Below, one piece after another: positions 6,408 to 12,632 of a stretch of DNA of 12,632 nt. The position numbers were made by a program, and so were the translations under genes. Each line of letters opens with the position of its first letter. Within the stretch, counting starts at the first letter, position 1. The notes beneath the pieces were generated by a model. That model worked only from the letters and a program-made list of their open reading frames with translations, was not told where the DNA came from and did no database searches. Source of the stretch: Bacteroidales bacterium (GTDB taxonomy: Bacteria; Bacteroidota; Bacteroidia; Bacteroidales; WCHB1-69); contig JAQUHH010000037.1 in NCBI GenBank assembly GCA_028683685.1, positions 1 to 12,632 on the forward strand, given 5' to 3'.

Positions 6408-7766
6408 ATGACAAAAATAAGATACGAACGTCCGGTAATTCAAAAAATTGAAGCGGGCATGCCAAATAAATTTGGAACCAAATCAGAATATCATCCCATG
6501 ACTCATATTGATGGAGTTGCGGTGAATGATTTAGTAAAAGAATATGGTTCGCCTTTGTTTGTGATTTCTGAAAAAACCATCCGAAACACGTACCGTAGAA
6601 CCAAAAAAGCATTTACAACACGATATCCGAAAGTGCAATTTGCTTGGTCGTATAAAACCAACTATTTAGATGCTGTTTGCAAAGTTTTTCATCAAGAAGG
6701 CTCTTGGGCAGAAGTAGTTTCGGGATTTGAATATGAAAAAGCACTGAGCAATGGAGTGGAAGGAAGCAAAATTATTTTCAACGGTTCTGGTAAAACCGAA
6801 GAGGACTTAAATCGTGCCATAGAAAATGAATCTCTGATTCACATTGATAACTTGGATGAACTTTATTCGATTATTGATATTGCCGAAAACTCAAACCGTA
6901 AGCCAAAAGTCGCCATCCGCGTTAATATGGACACTGGTATCTACCCGTTGTGGGATCGGTTTGGATTTAATTACGAAAATGGTCAGGCATGGGATGCACT
7001 CAATAAAATAATGAACAATTCGCGATTGGAATTGGTCGGACTTCATTGTCACATTGGAACTTTTATGTTAAGTCCGAATGCTTACGCTATTGCTGCACAT
7101 AAATTGGCTACGCTGTTTAATGAAATTGAACACAAATACAAACATCGATTAAAATACATTGATTTGGGCGGTGGATTCTCTTCCAAAAATACGCTTAAAG
7201 GCTCTTATTTGCCCGGTTCCGATATCAATCCCGACATGGAGGATTTTGCAGAAGCCATTAGTTCGGCTTTGCTTAATTTTGATTTTAAAACCAATGAACT
7301 TCCAACTTTGGTTTTAGAAACCGGAAGAGCATTAATTGACGATGCCGGATATTTGATTTCATCGGTGATCTCTAATAAACGTTCGTCTACAGGCAAGCGC
7401 ACGACCATTATTGACGCAGGAGTAAATATTATGTTTACCTCTTTTTGGTACGACCACAAAATTACACCGGCTCAAGCTTTTACGCATTACAGCGAGCCTA
7501 CCGTTGTTTTTGGACCTTTGTGCATGAACATTGATGTTATTCGTGAAAGTGCCGATTTGCCCTTGCTAAACAAAGGCGATAAATTGGTTATTCAAAGTGT
7601 GGGAGCCTATAATATGACTCAATGGATGCAATTTATCACGTATCGACCCAATGTGGTTCTTATTGATGAAAATTCTACCGTTCATCTGATTCGACATGGC
7701 GATAATTTAGAAACTTTCAAAAATAAAGAAGTTGTTCCCGAACATTTATCTAATTTTGAATTGTAA
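6408..7766 (+). CDS. Fold-III PLP-dependent decarboxylase (DAP/ornithine/arginine decarboxylase family)
   Basis: Residue numbers count from the alternative TTG at 6387 (459 residues); the ATG at 6408 gives 452. Pyridoxal-phosphate lysine Lys90 lies in FAWSYKTNY. HCHIG (220-224), GGGFS (261-265) and ETGRALIDDAG (311-321, phosphate and cofactor binding) follow, then GPLC at 376-379 with the catalytic Cys379 and Tyr408 in SVGAYNMTQW. This is an alanine-racemase-like barrel plus C-terminal beta domain, as in LysA, biosynthetic SpeA-like and ornithine decarboxylases. The active site is complete, but motifs differ from classical LysA (ETGR not EPGR, YKTNY not YAVKAN), so I do not assign lysA. AGGAG (6373-6377) is nine bases before the TTG, so the longer start is possible. 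It probably makes or trims an amine in the pathway of the adjacent ligase. Confidence 0.9.
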   Translation: MTKIRYERPVIQKIEAGMPNKFGTKSEYHPMTHIDGVAVNDLVKEYGSPLFVISEKTIRNTYRRTKKAFTTRYPKVQFAWSYKTNYLDAVCKVFHQEGSWAEVVSGFEYEKALSNGVEGSKIIFNGSGKTEEDLNRAIENESLIHIDNLDELYSIIDIAENSNRKPKVAIRVNMDTGIYPLWDRFGFNYENGQAWDALNKIMNNSRLELVGLHCHIGTFMLSPNAYAIAAHKLATLFNEIEHKYKHRLKYIDLGGGFSSKNTLKGSYLPGSDINPDMEDFAEAISSALLNFDFKTNELPTLVLETGRALIDDAGYLISSVISNKRSSTGKRTTIIDAGVNIMFTSFWYDHKITPAQAFTHYSEPTVVFGPLCMNIDVIRESADLPLLNKGDKLVIQSVGAYNMTQWMQFITYRPNVVLIDENSTVHLIRHGDNLETFKNKEVVPEHLSNFEL

Positions 7767-7834
7767 TATTTTAGAGCGTAAATGCACAAATTAATTATTG
7801 AAAGAGAAAAATTATTTTACTAAAAGATGGGATT

Positions 7835-10057
7835 TTGAAAAATAGAGGCACCTCCGTTATACATGGAATATTTTCGAGTACTGTTCAAAGTTACTCTCAG
7901 ATTTTCTTCTCTAATGCTGCTTGGTTTGGAGTCTTGCTAATGCTGGTCAGTTTTTTGGATGTGTATGCTGGCATTGCTGGACTTTTAGCCGTATTAATTA
8001 CCAATTTGGCGGCCTATCTCACCGGATTAAATACCCATAACATCAAGCAAGGTTTTTATGGATTTAACACTTTGTTGGTTGGCTTAGGCATTGGAATTCA
8101 GTTTAATCCGAGCGTGGAAGTTTATATTTTGGTGGCTTTTGCATCTTTACTTACGTTTTTATTAACGGTGGTTTTCGAAGGCGTTATTGGAAAATATGGA
8201 TTGCCCTATTTAAGCATCTCGTTTTTAATTGCAATTTGGGCTGTAACATTGGCAACGCGTCAATATGAGCATCTGGAATTAAGTCAAAGAGGCATTTTTA
8301 TGCACAACGAAATGTTTGATACGGGCGGAATGCTTTTGGTAGATTGGTACATCTGGTTCTCTAATTTAGGCTTGCCCGAATCGGTAATCACATATTTTCG
8401 GTCTTTGGGAGCCATCTTTTTTCAGTATCATCTTTTTGCTGGAGTTTTGATAGCCATTGGACTTCTTATCTATTCTCGGATTGCTTTTATTCTCACTTTA
8501 ATTGGTTTTTTTACGGCTTGGTGGTTTTATGGATTTATTGGAGCCGATTTGGCACAGCTAAATAGCACTTATGTAGGGTTTAATTTTATCTTGACGTCGA
8601 TTGCTTTGGGTGGATTTTTTCTGGTTGCTTCCAAACATTCCTATTTCTGGGTTTTGTTGAGTGTGCCCGTTATTACCATCTTAATTTCGGCAACGAGTGT
8701 GGTTTTTAGTGTTTATGGATTGTCGATTTTCTCACTTCCTTTTAATATGGTGGTTTTGTCGGTTTTGTATTTGATGAAATTCAGAGAGCGGAATTTTACA
8801 AAACCGCAGTTGGTAACACATCAACATTTTAGTCCGGAACAAAATTTATACGCTCAACTTAATTACAGCGATCGTTTTACGAAGTTGTATTATGTTCAGT
8901 TCGAATTGCCTGTGATGGGCGAATGGGTTGTTACACAGGCACATAACGGCGAGCATACACATCGTGACAAATGGCAACATGCCTGGGATTTTGAAATTAT
9001 GGACGATGAAGGAAGTTTGTTTGCCAACAGAGGGTTTGCCAAAGAACACTATTATTGTTATGCCAAACCTGTAATTGCACCTGCAGATGGGACTGTGGTT
9101 CAGATTGTTGATCATATTGACGACAATGCTATCGGCAAAGTTGATTTGGAACACAATTGGGGAAACGCCATTATCATCAAACATGCAGATGGCTTGTATA
9201 GCAACATTAGCCACTTGTTGAAAGATTCTTTCAAAGTGAAAGAGGGCGATTTTGTTAAAAAAGGCGATGTGTTGGCACTTTGTGGAAACTCTGGACGTTC
9301 GCCTCAGCCTCATGTGCATTTTCAAATTCAGGCATTGCCGCACATCGGTTCCGAAACCATAAAATATCCGCTGGCGTATTATGTGGTGAAAAAGGATGAA
9401 AATGTCAAATTTCAATTTTTCGATTATCCCAAAAATTACCAACAAGTTTCAAATCTCAGCATTAGTCCAAACTTGAAAGAAGCATTTCGTTTTGTTCCGG
9501 GTCAAAAATTGTATTTTTCGAGCCTCAATCTCAATACAAAAAACGAACATGAATCCGAACTGGAAGTCTTGGTTGATTTTTACGGAAATCCATATATTTA
9601 CGATGCCGAAACAAAAAGTACAGCCTTCTATCGAAACGATGAGAAAATATTTATGTTTACAACCTACTACGGTCCGCGAAAAGGAACACTTTATCATCTG
9701 TATTTGGCATTTTATCGCATTCCGTTCTCTTTTTACAAAGGAAGTAAAGTGAATGATGTTTTTCCGCTTAATTTCTTTAGCATCAAGCCTTTAATTGTGT
9801 TGCAAGACATTATTGCCCCGTTTTATATTTTTCTTCGCACAAAATTTGAAGCACTTTATTTTAAACACAGCGAAGATTTTAGCAAGACTACTTCCTACAT
9901 TCATACGCAAACTTCTGTGAATATCGGAAATGTAAAAATGAAATCCAATCGATATCAAATTTCCATAAAAAACGGTCATATCGAAGAGATTGAAGTGGAT
10001 ACAAAAAGAGAAAAATGGATAATACGTCAGGTTTTCAAAAATCGAGAACTCAAATAA
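7835..10057 (+). CDS. Urea-transporter-like membrane protein fused to M23 metallopeptidase
   Basis: This 740-residue protein has two clear parts. Residues about 15-315 are hydrophobic with about ten membrane segments and the two-fold urea-transporter signatures GFYGFNTLLVGLGIG (73-87) and YVGFNFILTSIALGGFF (246-262). Residues about 360-520 form an M23/LytM peptidase with a full zinc site: His382 and Asp385 (QHAWDFEI), His460 (YSNISHL) and His493/His495 (PHVHFQI). APADGTVV, KKGDVLALCGNSG and the AWDF form are typical of Bacteroidota M23 proteins. A beta-rich tail of about 220 residues follows. UT proteins pass urea or similar small amides through the inner membrane; M23 enzymes cut peptide cross-links, so the catalytic part should be periplasmic. 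The start is TTG (7835), since the nearby ATG at 7827 meets a stop. The 68-base gap before it and direct abutment to the next gene fit the operon. Confidence 0.9.
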   Translation: MKNRGTSVIHGIFSSTVQSYSQIFFSNAAWFGVLLMLVSFLDVYAGIAGLLAVLITNLAAYLTGLNTHNIKQGFYGFNTLLVGLGIGIQFNPSVEVYILVAFASLLTFLLTVVFEGVIGKYGLPYLSISFLIAIWAVTLATRQYEHLELSQRGIFMHNEMFDTGGMLLVDWYIWFSNLGLPESVITYFRSLGAIFFQYHLFAGVLIAIGLLIYSRIAFILTLIGFFTAWWFYGFIGADLAQLNSTYVGFNFILTSIALGGFFLVASKHSYFWVLLSVPVITILISATSVVFSVYGLSIFSLPFNMVVLSVLYLMKFRERNFTKPQLVTHQHFSPEQNLYAQLNYSDRFTKLYYVQFELPVMGEWVVTQAHNGEHTHRDKWQHAWDFEIMDDEGSLFANRGFAKEHYYCYAKPVIAPADGTVVQIVDHIDDNAIGKVDLEHNWGNAIIIKHADGLYSNISHLLKDSFKVKEGDFVKKGDVLALCGNSGRSPQPHVHFQIQALPHIGSETIKYPLAYYVVKKDENVKFQFFDYPKNYQQVSNLSISPNLKEAFRFVPGQKLYFSSLNLNTKNEHESELEVLVDFYGNPYIYDAETKSTAFYRNDEKIFMFTTYYGPRKGTLYHLYLAFYRIPFSFYKGSKVNDVFPLNFFSIKPLIVLQDIIAPFYIFLRTKFEALYFKHSEDFSKTTSYIHTQTSVNIGNVKMKSNRYQISIKNGHIEEIEVDTKREKWIIRQVFKNRELK

Positions 10058-11224
10058 ATGAACATGAAAAAATCACTTACTATAATCATTCTCTTTTTTG
10101 CTTTTGCCACTTTATACGGACAGAGAACATCGCCTGAATACGACTCTTTGACTTTGCATTATTACAATATTGGACATTGGGATTCCTTGTTAATCGTTGG
10201 CGATGAAGCTTTGAAAAACGACATTGATTATTTTTATCTTCGCAGTCGCATGGGGTATGCCGCTTTTATAAAAGAACATTTTCGGAAATCCATAAAGCAT
10301 TTCGAAAAAGCGTATCAAATGAATTCGTATGATGATTTTGTAAAATATTATCTCTATTTAGCTTACAAAAATGCGGGAATGATTTCGGAAGCAAATTATT
10401 TTGGGAATAAATTGAGCGAAGCAGCTAAAGAAAATTTACAATATAATCTTCCTATAATATCTGATTTTTATTTAGAAGTCGGACTTGGTTTACCAGACAG
10501 CAAAGCAAATCAAATTCCACAAAAAGAGACTTATTTGGTCGCTAAAACCTCAAATAAAAATATGCATTATTCAACTTTTGGTTTTAATCACAATTTTAGC
10601 AAAAACATCTCTCTATTTCACGCCTATAGCAACTATAAAATGAATGATTTGGATGTATATGGAAATCAATTTATAAAAAAGGAAGTTCCTATTGAAATGA
10701 GCATCAATCAATATTATATTTCTCCCAGTTTTAGATTGTTTAAAGGGGCGACCATTCATCCATTTGCTCATTTCTCTTTTATTTCCACTCAATACACTTT
10801 CCCTTCACCTATTATTAATCCGATTGACCAAAATCATTCGTTCAAATTTGGAATAATTGATACATCCATTTTTGATTTAGCTTATGGAGCTAATTTCTTT
10901 AACAACACCCGTTTTGGAGGTATTTCAGCAGGATTATCCATAAATCAGTTTGGTGGACTTGGTGTATTTCAGCAAAATATTGGTTTTTTATGGTATCCTT
11001 TAAAAACAAATAAACTTTACTTCAAAACCGATATTCAACATTTATTGCGAAGACGTTCGGCGTCTAAGTCTCAGTTAAATTTCGAGCAAATAGCTGGATT
11101 TTCTATTACCGAAAATTTATGGAGCGAACTGTTTTGGGTTCATGGAAATATTACGGGAAGTAATATGAACAATGGCTATTTACTTTGGGTCAGTTTAATT
11201 TTATGGGGGACTAACATTATTTAA
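10058..11224 (+). CDS. Exported TPR plus outer-membrane beta-barrel protein, 3' end replaced by IS
   Basis: This 388-residue protein has a signal peptide (MKKSLTIIILFFAFATLYGQ, residues 3-22) and two TPR-like helix pairs (about 25-125; MGYAAFIKEHFRKSIKHFEK at 65-84). From about 135 to the end come alternating beta-strands rich in Tyr, Phe and Gly (for example ISDFYLEVGLGL, FGFNHNFSKNISLFHAY, GISAGLSINQFGG), as in outer-membrane barrels such as the YaiO type. Its ATG directly follows the stop of the UT-M23 gene (TAAATG), so translation is likely coupled. Bases 11187-11210 are the inverted repeat of an insertion sequence. The Trp codon 11186-11188 spans the junction and the last 11 residues (VSLILWGTNII) are IS-encoded. 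The original C-terminal strand is thus lost or swapped. Function is unknown; by context it is the outer-membrane partner of the operon. Confidence 0.75.
   Translation: MNMKKSLTIIILFFAFATLYGQRTSPEYDSLTLHYYNIGHWDSLLIVGDEALKNDIDYFYLRSRMGYAAFIKEHFRKSIKHFEKAYQMNSYDDFVKYYLYLAYKNAGMISEANYFGNKLSEAAKENLQYNLPIISDFYLEVGLGLPDSKANQIPQKETYLVAKTSNKNMHYSTFGFNHNFSKNISLFHAYSNYKMNDLDVYGNQFIKKEVPIEMSINQYYISPSFRLFKGATIHPFAHFSFISTQYTFPSPIINPIDQNHSFKFGIIDTSIFDLAYGANFFNNTRFGGISAGLSINQFGGLGVFQQNIGFLWYPLKTNKLYFKTDIQHLLRRRSASKSQLNFEQIAGFSITENLWSELFWVHGNITGSNMNNGYLLWVSLILWGTNII
11187..11210 (+). repeat. IS terminal inverted repeat (transposase 3' side)
   Basis: It starts GGGTCA and ends GGGGGA; 16 of 24 bases match the other end in inverted orientation. 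It lies inside the reading frame of the barrel gene and 10 bases before the transposase stop codon. Confidence 0.85.
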
Positions 11225-12204
11225 GCAAATAATTTTTCAAGTCTGAATAGAAAGAAATTAACATCAGAAACTCCTCTAAGATTTGCTCTAAATCCTTTAA
11301 TTTTTGAATTAAAGGATTCAGCATTTGCATTAGTGCTTCTATTATCGAAGAAGTTTAAAATGTTTTCTAAATGATATTCTAAAGAGTTTACTGCTGAGTT
11401 AAATTCTGGGATTTTTGATTCAATTACATCATTTTTCCACTCTATAAATGCTTTTCTAGCATCGTCCTTGGATTTGTTTTTATAGATGTTTCTAAAGCTA
11501 AGGGTGAGATTGTAGGCCTTTTCTAATAATGGGTATTTCTTGAATAAAATAGCACCTCTCATTGTTTGATTTTTTGTCCATTCGTGTTTTGGAACATATA
11601 GCAAGTACCGGCTTCTTGCTAATAATTCCTTCAATGTATCACCATTTGAAAGCAACTTTGGTGAATACTTTTTTCCGTTCTTTTTTGCTTTTTTAATTGC
11701 ATTATTTTCCTTCCTAATTACAGTCCATCTTATAGTTGTTCTTTTATGTTGCATTGCTTCTAATACTAACTTGACAACATGAAACCTATCTATTACTTTT
11801 TTACAATTTGGGAAACAATTGTGAATTGCAAGTGCCATATTTCGAGCCATATCCATCGTTACTTCTTTCACTTTTTCACGTTTTTCTAATGGTAATTTAT
11901 CCAATGCATATTGAATTGTTTTTGCTTCTGTTCCATTAATTATTGCAACCACAGACCCCTTGTTTTTTGATCCAGCGTTCTTGTTTGTCACAATAGTATA
12001 TAGCTCTCCTTTTGATAGATTTACCTCGTCAATACTTAATTTATCAGTAATGTTTTCTGGGTACAGAAGATATTCATTTGCATGTGGCAACTGTGTCCAT
12101 TCCTTGAATCCGCTTACTTTGTGTTTATAATGACGCTGAAGTTTATCTGGTTTAATCCCGTAATAGCTGGCTATGTTTTTCATGGTATCGAGTCGCGTAT
12201 TCAC
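11221..12204 (-). CDS. ISL3-family (ISAon1-like) DDE transposase, catalytic part
   Basis: This 327-residue frame carries the DDE_Tnp_ISL3 domain: first Asp in LSIDEVNLSKGELYTIV (Asp59), second in VKEVTMDMARNM (Asp118), the family signature KVIDRFHVVKL (137-146), and the final Glu296 in TNANAESFNSKIKGFR. N-terminal residues 8-36 (IASYYGIKPDKLQRHYK) are a helix-turn-helix-like region. It cuts and joins the IS ends. The frame opens at GTG (12204), with an ATG at 12183, and overlaps the upstream orfA by 53 bases in another frame. Full activity probably needs both parts, either as two proteins or by frameshift. All three acidic residues are intact, so this copy may still be active. The stop codon lies within the IS end repeat and overlaps the stop of the convergent barrel gene. 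Confidence 0.9.
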   Translation of the reverse strand: MNTRLDTMKNIASYYGIKPDKLQRHYKHKVSGFKEWTQLPHANEYLLYPENITDKLSIDEVNLSKGELYTIVTNKNAGSKNKGSVVAIINGTEAKTIQYALDKLPLEKREKVKEVTMDMARNMALAIHNCFPNCKKVIDRFHVVKLVLEAMQHKRTTIRWTVIRKENNAIKKAKKNGKKYSPKLLSNGDTLKELLARSRYLLYVPKHEWTKNQTMRGAILFKKYPLLEKAYNLTLSFRNIYKNKSKDDARKAFIEWKNDVIESKIPEFNSAVNSLEYHLENILNFFDNRSTNANAESFNSKIKGFRANLRGVSDVNFFLFRLEKLFA

Positions 12205-12574
12205 TTGTATCTTTTAAAAAATCTGACAACTCTTGTGTAAATTTTGAGCCATCAGCAATAAAAGTAAAGTCTCGCTTTATTACTTTCCCAGTTTCTTTAT
12301 GACGCCACCTTCGTCTCTTTATTCGCAGAAAAACAGCTCTGCCTCGCAACGGAAAATCTTGAATTAATTTGCTTTTAATAAAATCTTTTGGCTCATATTC
12401 CTCAAATGAACATCCCTCCGGCAATTCATTCTTCTCTTCAAATGTTATTTCCCAGTACTCTTCCCTGGTGTCTAAACTACATAAAATCTCGTAATGAGAT
12501 ATGAAAAAATAACGAGTTAGCTCCTCTGGAAATAACTGTTGAATTAGTTTTGTGTCTATTGTTTCGATAATAAT
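12152..12574 (-). CDS. ISAon1-like transposase N-terminal region (orfA), start codon unclear
   Basis: The frame is open from 12586 down to the stop at 12152. It reads IETIDTKLIQQLFPEELTRY near its start and continues through FEEKNELPEGCSFEEY, IQDFPLRGRAVFLRIKRRRW and HKETGKVIKRDFTFIADG to ELSDFLKDTSEYATR, where homology should pass to the catalytic frame. This matches the N-terminal, DNA-binding part that precedes ISL3/ISAon1-type transposases in Bacteroidota. No ATG, GTG or CTG lies in the 5' part. The first conventional initiator is TTG at 12424, which would drop about 50 residues of apparently coding sequence. I give ATT at 12574 as the upper limit. An exact -7-type box TAATTTTG (12589-12582) lies just before it. 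The copy may use a rare start or be degenerate. Confidence 0.7.
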   Translation of the reverse strand: MIIETIDTKLIQQLFPEELTRYFFISHYEILCSLDTREEYWEITFEEKNELPEGCSFEEYEPKDFIKSKLIQDFPLRGRAVFLRIKRRRWRHKETGKVIKRDFTFIADGSKFTQELSDFLKDTSEYATRYHEKHSQLLRD

Positions 12575-12581
12575 TTTCTTG

Positions 12582-12589
12582 CAAAATTA
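12582..12589 (-). promoter_or_regulatory. Possible -7 box of the transposase promoter
   Basis: TAATTTTG on the minus strand matches TAnnTTTG exactly. The nearest TTTTG upstream is only 14 bases away, shorter than the normal spacing, so the -33 side is poor. The start site would fall near 12575, almost at the beginning of the orfA frame, implying a very short leader. Confidence 0.35.
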
Positions 12590-12608
12590 ACAATTTATCA
12601 AAACAAAA

Positions 12609-12632
12609 TCCCCCTACTTTTTAAGTTGACCC
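12609..12632 (-). repeat. IS terminal inverted repeat (transposase 5' side)
   Basis: Read on the minus strand from the last window base it gives GGGTCA, then TTAA at positions 9-12 and GGGGGA at 19-24, pairing with the end at 11187-11210. Confidence 0.85.

Larger units (their letters stand above)
11187..12632 (-). mobile_element. Complete ISL3-family (ISAon1-like) insertion sequence, 1446 bp
   Basis: Both ends begin GGGTCA reading inward, share TTAA at positions 9-12 and GGGGGA at 19-24, and flank a two-frame DDE transposase on the minus strand. The right tip is the last base of the window, so the right target duplication is not visible. ISL3-type elements usually make 8-bp duplications; the eight bases before the left tip are TTTACTTT (11179-11186). 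The element lies in the 3' end of the barrel gene. Confidence 0.88.

Noticed and set aside
6408..7766. Assigning the decarboxylase as lysA
   Set aside because: Key motifs are variant (YKTNY, ETGR) and the operon is not a lysine locus, so a specific substrate cannot be claimed.
8846..9445. Minus-strand open frame of 199 codons inside the UT-M23 gene
   Set aside because: It lies antisense to the highly conserved M23 domain and shows no recognisable domain; a shadow of the real frame.
10058..11224. Calling the barrel gene a pseudogene
   Set aside because: The frame is intact up to the IS and only the last dozen residues are changed; loss of function is possible but not shown.

Overview
The window looks like chromosomal DNA of a Bacteroidota (Bacteroidetes) bacterium. 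It is AT-rich. Several upstream regions carry the -33 TTTG / -7 TAnnTTTG promoter pattern of that phylum, Shine-Dalgarno sequences are mostly absent, and the gene content fits: a Bacteroidota-type ECF sigma factor, a TlpA-like exported thioredoxin with a long N-terminal part, and a urea-transporter/M23 fusion. Genus cannot be told from the sequence.

Layout. (1) 1-2390, minus strand: an ECF sigma factor cut by the left window edge, dprA (DNA uptake/recombination), a gap of about 375 bp, then a short ssb with a good intrinsic terminator. (2) 2606-4659, plus strand: an exported TlpA-like thioredoxin protein and a second ECF sigma factor. The sigma factor has a clear promoter whose -33 box lies in the loop of the weak hairpin after the thioredoxin gene. 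(3) 4660-4961: a non-coding, structured spacer with a long AT-rich inverted repeat and several copies of a TTGAAAAT motif. (4) 4962-11224, plus strand: a tight five-gene operon. It encodes a PqqD-like small protein, an ATP-grasp ligase, a fold-III PLP decarboxylase of the DAP/ornithine/arginine family, an inner-membrane urea-transporter-like protein fused to a periplasmic M23 peptidase, and an exported TPR plus outer-membrane beta-barrel protein. (5) 11187-12632: a complete 1446-bp ISL3-type (ISAon1-like) insertion sequence on the minus strand, ending exactly at the right window edge.

The operon in (4) is the most interesting part. Read together, the genes suggest that a carboxylate is activated and joined to an amine (ATP-grasp) with a PqqD-type peptide-binding partner. 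An amino acid or amino-acid conjugate is decarboxylated, and a channel/peptidase and an outer-membrane barrel serve the envelope end. This is a candidate small-molecule or modified-peptide pathway, or a peptidoglycan-fragment/amine handling system. No precursor peptide is visible, and the substrate cannot be named from sequence. The IS has landed in the last codons of the barrel gene, so the final strand of that protein is now encoded by the IS end.
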